Below are positions 45,640-55,396 of a DNA stretch of 64,000 nt, in pieces. Position numbers and translations under genes: made by a program. Source of the stretch: an uncultured bacterium (GTDB taxonomy: Bacteria; Planctomycetota; JAJSAM01; JAJVHW01); contig CALKVK010000032.1 of the NCBI GenBank assembly GCA_937996235.1, forward strand, positions 248,001 to 312,000, read 5' to 3'. The first letter of the stretch is position 1. Each line of letters opens with the position of its first letter. The notes beneath the pieces were generated by a model. It worked only from the letters and a program-made list of their open reading frames with translations, was not told where the DNA came from and searched no databases.

Positions 45640-48612
45640 CTACCCGGCGTCTCGGAGCCTCCGGTAGATCTCCTCCAGCATCCGCTTCCGGAACCACTCC
45701 AGCTTCGCCGGGTCGCTGAACATCGCGTCGATGAAGCGGCCGTGCTCGGCGTGGCGGTCGACGAGGGCGTCGTCGAGGGCCGGGTCGAGCACGTAGCGGA
45801 AGTTCTCCTTCGTGTTCGCCGCGGCGGCCTGCTGGATCCTCTCGTCGGCGACGAGTTGCTCGCGGACGCCGTCGATCAGGTCCTGGGCATCGAAGTCCGT
45901 GCCGAACGCCTGGTTCAGGAGGTCGATCAGGCGCGACAGGCGCTCCTTCGTCGGCTCCTTCGCGGCGGTGCCCGTCTCCGTGGGCCCAGGGAGCTCCTGC
46001 ATGCCCTCCGCGACGAGGCCGATGGTTCCCTCCGCGATCTTCTCCAAGCGGTAGTAGCGGAGGCCCACGTCCTCGCCGAGGTCGATCGGCGGCGCGCTCT
46101 CGCCCTTCGCCGGCAGCTTCCGGAGCAGGTTGCGGCCGAAGGCGTACCGCTTCTCGAGGTCGATGTCGCTGAACGGGACGATCTGGCTCAGGAACCCGTA
46201 GAGGTTCACGAACGCCTGCAGCTTGCCGCGGAAGTCGTCCTGGTCCTCCGGCTCGCGGTCGCGGAAGCGATCGACCGCCGTGTCGAGCGCCGCGTTCATC
46301 AGGCCGTTGTCCTGCGGCGTCGGGTTCGCGCGGAAGAACGCCCTCGCGAACGACTCCACCTCGCTCGCGTAGTAGACCTGCGCGGCGTCCAGCTCCGCCT
46401 CGAGCTCGTGCAGGCGCTGCGGGTCGACCGGCCCCTCCGTGGTCGTGCCCTCGTAGTACGGCTGGAAGCTCTGGAGGATCTCCTCGCGCTCGTTCACGAA
46501 GTCGAGCACGAAGGTCTGCGTCTTGCCGGGGAAGGTCCGGTTGAGGCGCGAGAGCGTCTGCACCGCCTGGATGCCCGAGAGGCGCTTGTCCACGTACATG
46601 GCGGTCAGCAACGGCTGGTCGAAGCCGGTCTGGTACTTGTCCGCGACGATCAAGAGGTTCCACTCCGGGCCGGCGAAGGCCTGCGGGAGCTCCTTCTCGC
46701 GGATACCCCGGTTCATGCCCGGCTCGGTGTAGGTCGTCATGGGGGCGTCCGGGTCGCGGACCTCCCCGGAGAACGCCACGAGCGCTCCGATGTCCCCGTA
46801 GCCCTTCTCGGCGATGTAGCGGTCGAACGCCTGCTTGTAGCGAACGGCGTGGAGGCGTGAGCCGGTCACGACCATCGCCTTCGCCCGCCCGTCGAGCTTC
46901 CCCCGCACGCAGGCCCGGAAGTGCTCGACGATGACCTCGGTCTTCTGCGCCACCTCGACCGGGTGGAACGACACGAACCGCGCCAGCGCGACAGCCGCCT
47001 TCCGCTTGTCGAGCTCGGGGTCGTCGGCGACCTCCTTGACGAGGCGGAAGTACCGCTTGTAGGTCGTGTAGCCGACGAGCACGTCGAGGATGAAGCCCTC
47101 GTCAATCGCCTGACGCATGGAGTAGAGGTGGAAGGGGATCGGCCGGCCGCCGGCATCGCGGTGGCCGAAGAGCTCGAGCGTCTTGAACTTCGGCGTCGCT
47201 GTGAACGCGAAGAACGAGAGGTTCCGCTGCGGGCCCTTCGCGAGCGCGGCCCGGACCACGGCTTGGTCGGCGGGCTCGAGATCCCCGCCGCCTTCCTCCT
47301 CGAGCCGCTCTTCGACGCTCGACGCACCCAGCACGGTCTTCAGGCTGGCCGCCATCTCGCCGCTCTGGCTCGAGTGCGCCTCGTCCACGATCACCGCGTA
47401 CCGGCGCGACGGCATCTCGCCGAGCTTCTCGGCCACGAACCCGAACTTGTGGATGGTCGTCACGATGATCGGGACGCCGTCCGAGAGCGCCCGCGCGAGC
47501 TGCGCGGAGTCGTGCTCGATCTTCTCGACCACCCCCGTCCGGTGGTCGAACTGGAAGATCGTGTCCTGCAGCTGGCGATCGAGGACGACCCGGTCGGTCA
47601 CGACGACCACGCCCTCGTACACGCGCTGATCGTCGGCGTCGTGGAGCGACGAGAGGCGGTGCGCTAGCCACGCGATGGAGTTCGACTTCCCGGACCCGGC
47701 GGAGTGCTGGACCAGGTAGTTGGTCCCGGCGCCGTTCACGCGTGCGTCCGCGACGAGCCGCCGGACGCAGTCGAGCTGGTGGTGGCGGGGGAAGATCACG
47801 GCCTCGCGGGTGTGCGTGCGGCCGTCCGCCGTCGTCTCGCCGACGCGTTCGAGATGGATGAACGACGCCAGGATGTCGAGCAGGCTCTCCCGCTCGAGCA
47901 CCTGCTCCCAGAGGTACGACGTGCGGTGCTTCCCCTCGACGGGCGGGTTCCCCGCGGCGGTGCCGTGCCCCCGGTTGAACGGCAGGAAGCGCGTGCGCTC
48001 GCGCTGGAGGCGGGTCGTCATCTCGACCTCGTCCGAGCCGACCGCGAAGTGGACGAGCGCGCGCTCTTTGAAGCGGAAGAGCGGGGCGTCGGGGTCCCGC
48101 CGCCGGTACTGCGCGACGGCGTCCTTCGCCGTCTGGCACGTCAGCGCGTTCTTCAGCTCCATCGTGACGACGGGGATGCCGTTCACGCAGAGGACGATGT
48201 CGATCGAGTTCTCCGGCGCCTTCGGGTCGAAGTGGATCTGCCGCACGACGGCGACGCGGTTCTTCGCGTAGTCCTCAAGGGTCTCCGGGTTCAGCCCGAA
48301 CGCGGGCTTGAAGGTCGCGACGCGCAGGTGCTGCCCGTGGACCTTGAAGCCCTGACGGAGGACGTGGAGGACGCCGTGCGCCTCGGCCGTCTTTCCAAAC
48401 GCATCGAGGACGGTGCTGCCGAGGCGTCCACCGAGGATCGCGCCGAGCTTCTCCCACCGCTCGGGCTGGATCTCCGCGATGTACCCGAGGAGGTCGTCGG
48501 CGATGAGCCCGCGGGCCCTGTCGTAGGCCGCGGGATCGCGCCGGACGTAGCCATGGGCGAGGAGGTGCTCCTCGATCAGGGTCTCGAACGCGGCTTCGCT
48601 GGTCGCCTTCAC
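45640..48612 (-). CDS. hsdR: Type I restriction enzyme, R subunit
   Basis: 990 residues from a GTG that overlaps the stop of the preceding gene. The nuclease domain (~1-230) has the PD-(D/E)xK residues in NSIDIVLCVNGIPVVTMELKN (read in parts). The SF2 translocase motor follows: Walker A QHSAGSGKSNSIAWLAHRL (~305), DEAH as VDEAHSSQSG (~408), and motif VI-like QTLSRLNRTFPGKTQTFV. A helical C-terminal region contacts the methylase. It cleaves unmodified DNA after ATP-driven translocation. It is the last gene of the operon hsdM-hsdS-DUF4268-hsdR, all with 4-base overlaps. Confidence 0.95.
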   Translation of the reverse strand: MKATSEAAFETLIEEHLLAHGYVRRDPAAYDRARGLIADDLLGYIAEIQPERWEKLGAILGGRLGSTVLDAFGKTAEAHGVLHVLRQGFKVHGQHLRVATFKPAFGLNPETLEDYAKNRVAVVRQIHFDPKAPENSIDIVLCVNGIPVVTMELKNALTCQTAKDAVAQYRRRDPDAPLFRFKERALVHFAVGSDEVEMTTRLQRERTRFLPFNRGHGTAAGNPPVEGKHRTSYLWEQVLERESLLDILASFIHLERVGETTADGRTHTREAVIFPRHHQLDCVRRLVADARVNGAGTNYLVQHSAGSGKSNSIAWLAHRLSSLHDADDQRVYEGVVVVTDRVVLDRQLQDTIFQFDHRTGVVEKIEHDSAQLARALSDGVPIIVTTIHKFGFVAEKLGEMPSRRYAVIVDEAHSSQSGEMAASLKTVLGASSVEERLEEEGGGDLEPADQAVVRAALAKGPQRNLSFFAFTATPKFKTLELFGHRDAGGRPIPFHLYSMRQAIDEGFILDVLVGYTTYKRYFRLVKEVADDPELDKRKAAVALARFVSFHPVEVAQKTEVIVEHFRACVRGKLDGRAKAMVVTGSRLHAVRYKQAFDRYIAEKGYGDIGALVAFSGEVRDPDAPMTTYTEPGMNRGIREKELPQAFAGPEWNLLIVADKYQTGFDQPLLTAMYVDKRLSGIQAVQTLSRLNRTFPGKTQTFVLDFVNEREEILQSFQPYYEGTTTEGPVDPQRLHELEAELDAAQVYYASEVESFARAFFRANPTPQDNGLMNAALDTAVDRFRDREPEDQDDFRGKLQAFVNLYGFLSQIVPFSDIDLEKRYAFGRNLLRKLPAKGESAPPIDLGEDVGLRYYRLEKIAEGTIGLVAEGMQELPGPTETGTAAKEPTKERLSRLIDLLNQAFGTDFDAQDLIDGVREQLVADERIQQAAAANTKENFRYVLDPALDDALVDRHAEHGRFIDAMFSDPAKLEWFRKRMLEEIYRRLRDAG

Positions 48613-49538
48613 GCGGTCTCCTCCGCGAGTGCATGCAGATGCGGACCGATCGCGGCAACGAGCCGCTCCATCGCGTCCACCATGCCCTCAATCACCGCCG
48701 GCCATCGCGCCTCCTCCTCGAGTCCGCCCTTCCCAATCCAGTAGCGGATCTGGCAGGCCTGACCGCCTTGCGTCCACTCGAGCTCGCCACCGAACGCGCG
48801 CTCGATTGCGCCGGACTCGCTGCGGAGAGCGTTCAGGATGCGACGGTTGCGCTCGGCGTCCATGGTCTCGATGTAGAGCTCGACGCGAGCGTCGTTCTTC
48901 CTAGCTGCGTACACGTAGTGCAGGCCCTTCAGCCCGGCCGGAGCGCCAACCCAGTACCCGTGCCCGGTCGAAGCCGATGCGTGCAGATCCGAGCGACGGT
49001 TCGCCAGTTCGAGAAGTTGCGACCAGAAGGACGACCGCGTCCGATCGAGTTGCGTGATCTCCTTCTTCGTCGCGCCAGCCGCACGGATCTCTGGGCTCGG
49101 TCCGACGATGAGCGTGAACAGCGCGGCCGGTGCAGAGTCGTCGATGCGCACGGCCTCGACCTGCACGAGGTAGAAGGAGCAGGAGGTCTCCTGGTTCAGC
49201 CACGAGACCGCGTTGACGTGCTCCGGTCGCGCCTTCGAGACGACCCAGACGGCGACCTCAACGTCCAGCGTCGCGAGGTAGGTCAGAACCTGCCCGAGAT
49301 GTCTGTGATCCGACGGTTCGAGCTGGTTCTCGATGACGACGTTGCGGCCGCGGTCGTCCTGCGCGACCAGGTCGACGGAGAAGTCGCCGACCGGCTGCTC
49401 GCGCTCCGCCGACACGAGGTCGATGTCAAGAGCCTCGCTCAGCACGTCAACGTGATTCTGCAGCCACGCCGTGAAGTCTGCGGCCTCGTGCTTCCACACG
49501 TCTCGAAGCGGGACCCGCGTCAGCCGACCGATGCTCAT
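48609..49538 (-). CDS. DUF4268-type PD-(D/E)xK-like protein inserted in the type I RM operon
   Basis: 309 residues from the ATG overlapping the hsdS stop (ATGA); it overlaps hsdR at the other end (GTGA). The N-terminal ~140 residues have a restriction-endonuclease-like core: GDFSVDLVAQDDRGRNVVIENQ, in which Asp, Glu and Gln form a DxnExQ-type site, followed by HLGQVLTYLATL. The C-terminal ~150 residues match the DUF4268 pattern (FWSQLLELANRRSDLH, RVELYIETMDAERN). Such proteins are often found beside type I systems. A role as an extra nuclease or control subunit is inferred. Confidence 0.75.
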   Translation of the reverse strand: MSIGRLTRVPLRDVWKHEAADFTAWLQNHVDVLSEALDIDLVSAEREQPVGDFSVDLVAQDDRGRNVVIENQLEPSDHRHLGQVLTYLATLDVEVAVWVVSKARPEHVNAVSWLNQETSCSFYLVQVEAVRIDDSAPAALFTLIVGPSPEIRAAGATKKEITQLDRTRSSFWSQLLELANRRSDLHASASTGHGYWVGAPAGLKGLHYVYAARKNDARVELYIETMDAERNRRILNALRSESGAIERAFGGELEWTQGGQACQIRYWIGKGGLEEEARWPAVIEGMVDAMERLVAAIGPHLHALAEETA

Positions 49539-50881
49539 GCTGGACACTCTCCTGACACGTCGACTTGGCCGGTGACGGCCGCGGTAATGAGGGCTTGGCG
49601 GTACTCGTGAAGGCGCCGTACCTGCGATCCCAAGCGACTCCGGACCTCGTCCACCTTGCCGCGGAGAGTCCGGATCGCGTCACGGATGGACTCTTGCTCC
49701 GGCGTCGGAGGAGCCGGGACGCACCAGTCACGGATGTGCGACTGAGAGATCTTCACCATTGACGCGCTCGATCCGCGAGCGTCCGCCTCAACCTGGGCGC
49801 GCCCCGACGGAGAGCGAAGGAAGCTGGAGACGTACTCCGGATCGGCGCGATCCGAACGCAATCGAACACGGTAGATCAAGTCCGGGAGGAGGCGGCGAGG
49901 GTGGTTGCGTGCAACGACGCAGGTGTCCCCGACGAGTAGGGGAGTGTTGGCGCGGGTGATAAGTAGATCGCCAGCCTGCGCTGCCAAGAGCCGCCTCGCA
50001 ACGCTCGTGTCGGGGAGTGCCTTGTGTTCACTTGGCACGAATCGGCCGTCCGACACGCAACTGAGCTTCAGCACCGCGAACTCGTCCGGGTCCGCGGATC
50101 GATCGGATGCAACCGGGCTTGATCCCTGCTCGAGTGAAGTGATCAGTCTCCGGAACGGTAGGACCTCCCAGTGCGCCGGGATCTCCCCGATCCACGGCAC
50201 GCCGGAGTCCTTCATGGGCACGTCGGGATCGAGGCCCTTCGTCACCGCGTGGTGGATGAGCGCGGCCCGCTTCTCGGCCAGCAGTTCCAGCAGCCGCTCC
50301 TTCTTCTCGATCAGCGCGTCGATGGCGGCCGTCTTCCGGTCGAGGAAGTCGGCGATGGCGGCCTGCGCCTGGAGCGGCGGTACTGGAACCGTGAGAGACC
50401 GAACCACGCCGGAGTTCAGCCCTGCCATGATTGTGCCGCGGCTCTGCAACTCGGCTTCTGCCCTCGCGACGGTGGACTCACCGAGGAACCACCGCAAGAA
50501 CTGGCCGTTCAGGATCTCTGGGTCCGTCCGGAGTCTCAGGAGATGGGAATCAATGATCCCAGGCGCCGCGCCAACGGGCACGACTCCAACGGCGCCGCTA
50601 GAGCCCATCATCGTGACCAGCACATCACCAGGTCGGACGGAGTATTGCGAGAGCGATCGAAACTTCGGGTCCGAGATCCGCCGCGAGCCCACGGAAAAGT
50701 CCGCCGCCAGGACGTTCTCTTGGCCATAGACGCGACAGCCGAACTCGACCATGTCCTCAAGGCGCAACGCGCTCCCGAACGGCCCAATTCGACTGCCGTC
50801 TCGTCCAGGGCGCAGACAGTAGGCGAGCCGAAGTGCTCGCCAGTCGGCCGGGATCTGCGGTTGCCAGGCGGCGTGCGTCAA
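49535..50881 (-). CDS. hsdS: Type I restriction-modification specificity subunit
   Basis: 448 residues from a TTG overlapping the hsdM stop. It has two target-recognition domains (~1-170 and ~220-390), each followed by a helical conserved region. The first is PPLQAQAAIADFLDRKTAAIDALIEKKERLLELL (read in parts) with EKRAALIHHAVTKGL. The second is PPTPEQESIRDAIRTLRGKVDE with RLHEYRQALITAAVTGQVDV. The two domains read the two halves of a split target site, which sequence alone does not give. The halves are different, so the site is asymmetric. Confidence 0.94.
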   Translation of the reverse strand: MTHAAWQPQIPADWRALRLAYCLRPGRDGSRIGPFGSALRLEDMVEFGCRVYGQENVLAADFSVGSRRISDPKFRSLSQYSVRPGDVLVTMMGSSGAVGVVPVGAAPGIIDSHLLRLRTDPEILNGQFLRWFLGESTVARAEAELQSRGTIMAGLNSGVVRSLTVPVPPLQAQAAIADFLDRKTAAIDALIEKKERLLELLAEKRAALIHHAVTKGLDPDVPMKDSGVPWIGEIPAHWEVLPFRRLITSLEQGSSPVASDRSADPDEFAVLKLSCVSDGRFVPSEHKALPDTSVARRLLAAQAGDLLITRANTPLLVGDTCVVARNHPRRLLPDLIYRVRLRSDRADPEYVSSFLRSPSGRAQVEADARGSSASMVKISQSHIRDWCVPAPPTPEQESIRDAIRTLRGKVDEVRSRLGSQVRRLHEYRQALITAAVTGQVDVSGECPA

Positions 50882-52896
50882 CCCAGCACCTCGTCCAACA
50901 TCCCGCGGATCTCGTCCTCCAGCGCCCGAATCTCCTTCTCGATCTCGGCCAGCGGCCGGGGCGGTGTGTACTCGTAGAAGTGCCGCGTGAACGGGATCTC
51001 GTAGCCGATCTTCGTCTTGGTCTCGTCCACCCAGGCATCGGGGACGTGCGGCAGGACCTCGCGCTCCATGTAGGCAGCGATGTCCTCGCCGAGCGGGACG
51101 TTCTCGTTGTCGCCGAGGTCGGGATCGGGCTCGACGGCACCCTTCGCGTCGCGGCAGACCTCAGCCGCCTCGTCGCGCTCGCCTAGTGCCGTGAGGATCG
51201 CCTTCTGGATGGGGGCGGAGAGCCTCAGGTCGAGACCCTTCGCCGCGGCGTTCAGGTCCTTCAGGAACGCCTTGCGGCTCGTGTAGACCCGCTCGGCGTC
51301 AAAGCAGGCCAGCACATCGCGGATGGCCGCCTGCGCCTGCCGACCCCCCTCGATCTCGGAGTGCCGCGCTCCAGCGTCCTTCTTGGTGCTCTTGACGAGG
51401 CCCTGCCACGTGCGGTCGTCCTCGAGCCGTGCGATCCGCTCGCTGCTCGCCTGGAAGTTGAGGCGGAGGGGGCGCTCGACGGTGATCCGACGGAACCCGA
51501 AGTCGTCGTTCGCGAAGACCTTCACCTCCGTGCCGGGAACGCCGTCGGCGTAGAGGCGGACGAGCGCGGCGATGTCGTCCTCCCCGAGTTCCTTGCGCTT
51601 GTCGCCGAGCGACTTCCGCATCTTCCGGAAGTACTTCACGCCGTTGACGAGCAGCACCTTCCCGCGGCGCTCCGGCGTCTTGCGGTTTGTGACCACCCAG
51701 ACGTACGTGTTGATGCCGGTGTTGTAGAAGAGCTGGTCGGGCATCGCGACGATGGCCTCGAGCAGGTCGTTCTCGAGCAGGTAGCGGCGGATCTCGCTCT
51801 CGCCCGAGCCGGCGGCGCCGGTGAAGAGAGGGGAGCCGTTGAAGACGATCGCGAGGCGCGAGCCCCCCTCCTCGGGCGGCTTCATCTTGCTCATCATGTG
51901 GAGCAGGAAGAGCAGGGAGCCGTCGTTCTTCCGGGGTAGGCCCGGGCCGAACCTGCCGGAGAAGCCGCGCTTCTCGTGCTCGTCGCGGACGACCTTCTCG
52001 GCCTTCGTCCAGTCCACGCCGAAGGGCGGGTTCGAGATCAGGTAGTCGGTGTGGAGGGCGGCGTGGCCGTCCTCGCTGAAGGAGTTCCCGCGCTTGATCG
52101 CGTCGGCGTCCTGCCCCTTGATCAGCATGTCGGCCTTGCAAATGGCGTAGGACTCGGGGTTCAGCTCCTGCCCGAAGACCTGCAGCCGGGCATCGGGGTT
52201 CAGCTCGGCCAGGTACTCCTCGGCGACCGAGAGCATGCCGCCCGTCCCGCAGGCCGGGTCGTAGATGGTCCGGACCGTGCCGGGGCGGCGCAGGGCGTCC
52301 GCGTCGCCGACCATGAGCAGGTTGACCATGAGCCGGATGACCTCGCGCGGCGTGAAGTGCTCGCCGGCGGTCTCGTTGCTCTGCTCCGCGAACTTCCGGA
52401 TGAGCTCTTCGAAGATCGACCCCATGTGGTGGTTGTCCACCCGGCCGGGGTGGAGGTCGATCCCGGCGTACTTCTGCAGGACCAGGTAGAGGAGGTCCGC
52501 CTTGTCGAGGCGCTCGATCTGCGCCTCGAAGCGGAAGTTCTCGACGATGTCCTGGGCGTTCCGGCTGAAGCCGTGGATGTACGCGGTCAGGTTCTGGGCG
52601 ACGTGGCCCGGAGCGGCGAGGAGCCGCTCGAAGTCGAGCTTCGAGGTGTTGTAGAAGCTCTGCCCGGCCGCCTTGAGGAGCATCCGCTCCTTCACGGCCT
52701 CCGGCGAGCCTTTGTACTTCTCGGCCGCCGCCCAGACCGCCGCGCGCGTCGGGGCGAGCACCTGGTCGAGGCGGCGCAGGACCGTGAGCGGCAGGATGAC
52801 CGAGCCGTACTCGTGGGCCTTGTAGTCCCCCCGCAGGAGGTCGGCCACCGACCAGATGAAGCTGACCTTGTCGCCGAAGCCGTTGGTGCCCGCCAC
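50878..52896 (-). CDS. hsdM: Type I restriction-modification DNA methyltransferase
   Basis: 672 residues. The GTG at 52896 was chosen because GGAGGTGAGG lies 5 bases upstream; the frame is open further but reads as noise. An N-terminal helical domain (DKVSFIWSVADLLRGDYK) comes first. The N6-adenine methylase core follows with DPACGTGGM (SAM binding, ~240) and NPPFGVDW (catalytic NPPF, ~315). A long C-terminal region ends in IEKEIRALEDEIRGMLDEVL. It modifies host DNA at the sequence chosen by HsdS. It is the first gene of the operon. Confidence 0.95.
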   Translation of the reverse strand: MAGTNGFGDKVSFIWSVADLLRGDYKAHEYGSVILPLTVLRRLDQVLAPTRAAVWAAAEKYKGSPEAVKERMLLKAAGQSFYNTSKLDFERLLAAPGHVAQNLTAYIHGFSRNAQDIVENFRFEAQIERLDKADLLYLVLQKYAGIDLHPGRVDNHHMGSIFEELIRKFAEQSNETAGEHFTPREVIRLMVNLLMVGDADALRRPGTVRTIYDPACGTGGMLSVAEEYLAELNPDARLQVFGQELNPESYAICKADMLIKGQDADAIKRGNSFSEDGHAALHTDYLISNPPFGVDWTKAEKVVRDEHEKRGFSGRFGPGLPRKNDGSLLFLLHMMSKMKPPEEGGSRLAIVFNGSPLFTGAAGSGESEIRRYLLENDLLEAIVAMPDQLFYNTGINTYVWVVTNRKTPERRGKVLLVNGVKYFRKMRKSLGDKRKELGEDDIAALVRLYADGVPGTEVKVFANDDFGFRRITVERPLRLNFQASSERIARLEDDRTWQGLVKSTKKDAGARHSEIEGGRQAQAAIRDVLACFDAERVYTSRKAFLKDLNAAAKGLDLRLSAPIQKAILTALGERDEAAEVCRDAKGAVEPDPDLGDNENVPLGEDIAAYMEREVLPHVPDAWVDETKTKIGYEIPFTRHFYEYTPPRPLAEIEKEIRALEDEIRGMLDEVLG

Positions 52897-53294
52897 GTCC
52901 CTCACCTCCCGCGCCGCAGCGTGACCGCGGCTCCCGTCACGAGGCAGGATCATGGCACGGCGAGGGGCGGGACGGCGACCACGAAGCGCGCCCGTCGGAT
53001 CCGCCAGTCGTCGGGTGGCGCAGCCCGCCCGAGCCGCGGATGGCGGCGACGCGCGATCCACGCACACAGCCAGCAACGCGCCCTTCAGCGCCGGCTGTGT
53101 GGGGCCGTCGATGCGGCCCGATGTTCGGCGCCGCTCGCCGGCTCCGAGGTGCTACCTCGCCAGGCCACCCACAAGGTCCGATACGCCGTGCCTCGATGTG
53201 CTCGCCGCTCCGAACGCTGCGCTCCCCCGAACTCCGGTACCCAGGAGGCAGGGCCGTCAGATAGCCTCGAGCGGCGTTGCCCGAGGACGAAGCG
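52897..53294. other. 398-bp divergent intergenic region
   Basis: Lies between hsdM and a plus-strand membrane-protein gene and must hold the hsdM promoter. I see only TAGCCT (53262-53267) as a possible -10 for the plus-strand gene and no clear element for hsdM. No further gene is evident. Confidence 0.4.
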
Positions 53295-53852
53295 ATGCGA
53301 CTCCTGCGCGTGCTCGATCTCAAGAAGCTTGATCTCAGCAGGATCGCCGAGCTCCCGTGGAGCTGGATCGTGCTGACCGCGATCGGCGTAGCGATCATCG
53401 GCTCGCTTGCTCAGTTCGTGGTGGACACGCGACGCAAGCTCCGGCTTCGAGCGGCGCACGAACAGCTCGACCTCATGCTCGACGCGCGGGGAGAGTTCGA
53501 TCCCGGCGCGCGGCGCGCGGCGCACGCGAGCTTGGACCACAGGACGCAAGCCGCACGAGAACTCGAGCTCGCGAGGCAGCGCGCTCGCGACTCTGGACCG
53601 ATGCCGGAGCGCGACTTCTTCAAGGGCTCTCCAACGTCCGCCGTCCTCGCCGTCGGCGTCTGTCTTCCCGTGGGCGTCATCGCTGCTGCGTTCCGCTACA
53701 CGCTGGGCGTCGCTCTCCTCGGCGTGGGAGCGTCCGAGAACGTTGCGTGGGGCATCGGAGGCGCGGTCGGTGTCGGCGTCGTGCTGCGCTGGCTCTTCAT
53801 GGCCGAGCCGCCGCTCTTCGACCTTCGGGAGTCCATCCGACGCCGGCTGTGA
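53295..53852 (+). CDS. Membrane protein of unknown function
   Basis: 185 residues from an ATG behind GAGGACGA (a TTG at 53277 is an alternative). One hydrophobic helix at ~18-40 (PWSWIVLTAIGVAIIGSLAQFVV) is followed by a basic, helical loop of ~75 residues with many Arg and Glu. Two adjacent hydrophobic segments follow at ~118-160 (SAVLAVGVCLPVGVIAAAF, VAWGIGGAVGVGVVLRWLF). No family is recognised. It lies between the type I operon and the replication module inside the island, so it may be an accessory gene of either. Confidence 0.6.
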   Translation: MRLLRVLDLKKLDLSRIAELPWSWIVLTAIGVAIIGSLAQFVVDTRRKLRLRAAHEQLDLMLDARGEFDPGARRAAHASLDHRTQAARELELARQRARDSGPMPERDFFKGSPTSAVLAVGVCLPVGVIAAAFRYTLGVALLGVGASENVAWGIGGAVGVGVVLRWLFMAEPPLFDLRESIRRRL

Positions 53853-54049
53853 TGGGACATGCAGCATCGCTGCAGCATGCGTTCCGCAGCGTACTTGGCG
53901 CGCGCCGTACCGACCCTGTGGGCGGTGATGGATCTGCGAGCGTCCGCGCTGGATGCCTCCTCCCAACGCGACCGCGGCTGCCGGTGGACTCGTCCGGCAA
54001 CCAGCGGGCGGCTGCTGGCGATGCGCGGCCTGACACTCCGAGGTGACGG

Positions 54050-54958
54050 ATGACGCGAAACGCGGACGCTCCCGACTCTCCGGCACACGTCAGGATCGCC
54101 GCGATCGCTGCGATCGAGGATCTCGCAGCTCGCATGCAAAGCGACTGCCACCGCGTCGCGCGAACGGAGCCCGGTCCCGCTGGCGTGACGCACGCGGAAC
54201 TCGCTTCCCTGAGACACGGCGAGACCGTTGAGTACCGCTCGCAGTGCCGCGAGCCCGGAGAACGGGCATGGAGCGCGATCCACGCTGCGGTGTGTGGGAC
54301 GTCCCACCTGGCAGAGCTCGTGTCGCGACTGGACGCGGTCGCCGAGACCGACGTGATGGAGTTGGCCCGGTTGCAGTCGGGCCGGCCCCTCGACGTGCCG
54401 TTCGGTCTCGAGTACGTCGTCCTAGTCGCGCTTGCCGCACTGCGGCGATCAGACCGAGATCAAGCGCGCCGAATGCTCCGCTCCATCCCACAGGGGCACT
54501 TCGAGCTCCCGCACGAAGGCCTGTTTCATGCGTCCCTCACCATCCCGTCGCAGCCTATATACTGCGAGGACCGACCAGGGCTCTTCCAACTGGTGGCGAT
54601 GGCGCTTGTCGCGGATGCGTTCCGTGAGCGCACGGCGGCGCAGGAGTTGGCGCGACTAGCGGTGCAGCGCCTGGCCGTCGCGGCCGCAACAACTCCGGCG
54701 TGGCTTACCGAGTACGTGGAGGCGCGACTCGAGGAGCAGCGACCGAGTGGCGAGTTCGTGCGCGGCGTACCCGCTGCGGTGAATTGGATGGATACGCAGT
54801 TCGGGCGCGCGCCATCTGAGTCGACACTCCGACGCGAACTCCAGGTCGTGGTTGGAACGCGCACGGCGACGCAACGGAACACGACTCTGAAGATCCTGAT
54901 CCGAGATCTGCACGTCATCGCGCGGAGGCTCGGCTACCAGGCGCGAGCGGCGCCGTGA
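54050..54958 (+). CDS. Helical protein of unknown function
   Basis: 302 residues. The ATG follows GAGGTGACGG. It is predicted soluble and mostly alpha-helical, with Ala/Arg/Glu/Leu-rich stretches and no membrane span. Stretches such as LEYVVLVALAALRRSDRDQAR and LFQLVAMALVADAFRERTAA read like helical repeats. No catalytic motif is visible and I do not recognise the family. Codon use looks similar to other island genes. It stands alone on the plus strand between a membrane protein and a small HTH gene. Confidence 0.6.
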   Translation: MTRNADAPDSPAHVRIAAIAAIEDLAARMQSDCHRVARTEPGPAGVTHAELASLRHGETVEYRSQCREPGERAWSAIHAAVCGTSHLAELVSRLDAVAETDVMELARLQSGRPLDVPFGLEYVVLVALAALRRSDRDQARRMLRSIPQGHFELPHEGLFHASLTIPSQPIYCEDRPGLFQLVAMALVADAFRERTAAQELARLAVQRLAVAAATTPAWLTEYVEARLEEQRPSGEFVRGVPAAVNWMDTQFGRAPSESTLRRELQVVVGTRTATQRNTTLKILIRDLHVIARRLGYQARAAP

Positions 54959-55123
54959 CGGCGACCCTCGACGGCGTCCCGCAGCGCGGATCCGCCACGC
55001 GCGAGGGCGGAGCAGGATCGCGATTCGCCAAGATCCACCAAAGCGCCAGAGTCGCCTGAAGCGCAGTTCCCAGCCGTCACGGTGTGCGCCACGATGCGGC
55101 CCTCTTCAACACAGGGGGTTCCC

Positions 55124-55339
55124 ATGAGCCGCATCGAGCTTCTTTCCTCGCAAGACGTCGCCGACGAACTCGACGTCAGCGCGAGCACGGTCCGTCGCGC
55201 CGCAGCCGCGCTCGGAGTCGGCCGCACCGTCGCCGGGCGGCTGGTCTTCGACCCGGACGACGTGGCGGCGATCGCTGACGAGATCGAGGGCGATGACGAC
55301 GGTCACGACGGCGACGACGCCGGCGACGAACTCGACTAG
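55124..55339 (+). CDS. Small HTH DNA-binding protein (MerR/excisionase-like)
   Basis: 71 residues from an ATG behind AGGGGG. Residues ~7-45 (LSSQDVADELDVSASTVRRA, then GRLVFDPDDVAAI) are the winged-helix pattern of excisionase-type proteins. The tail is acidic (many Asp). It is located 57 bases before the primase/helicase gene and is probably a regulator of the replication module or a recombination directionality factor. Confidence 0.7.
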   Translation: MSRIELLSSQDVADELDVSASTVRRAAAALGVGRTVAGRLVFDPDDVAAIADEIEGDDDGHDGDDAGDELD

Positions 55340-55396
55340 CCGAGGTCGCGGTGGCGCGCGCGGCCTGGACGCCGCGCGCGCTGCTGCGGACGCGCG

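Noticed and set aside
52897..53076. N-terminal extension of hsdM
   Set aside because: The extra 60 residues are Arg/Ala-rich noise, and a perfect ribosome site precedes the GTG at 52896.
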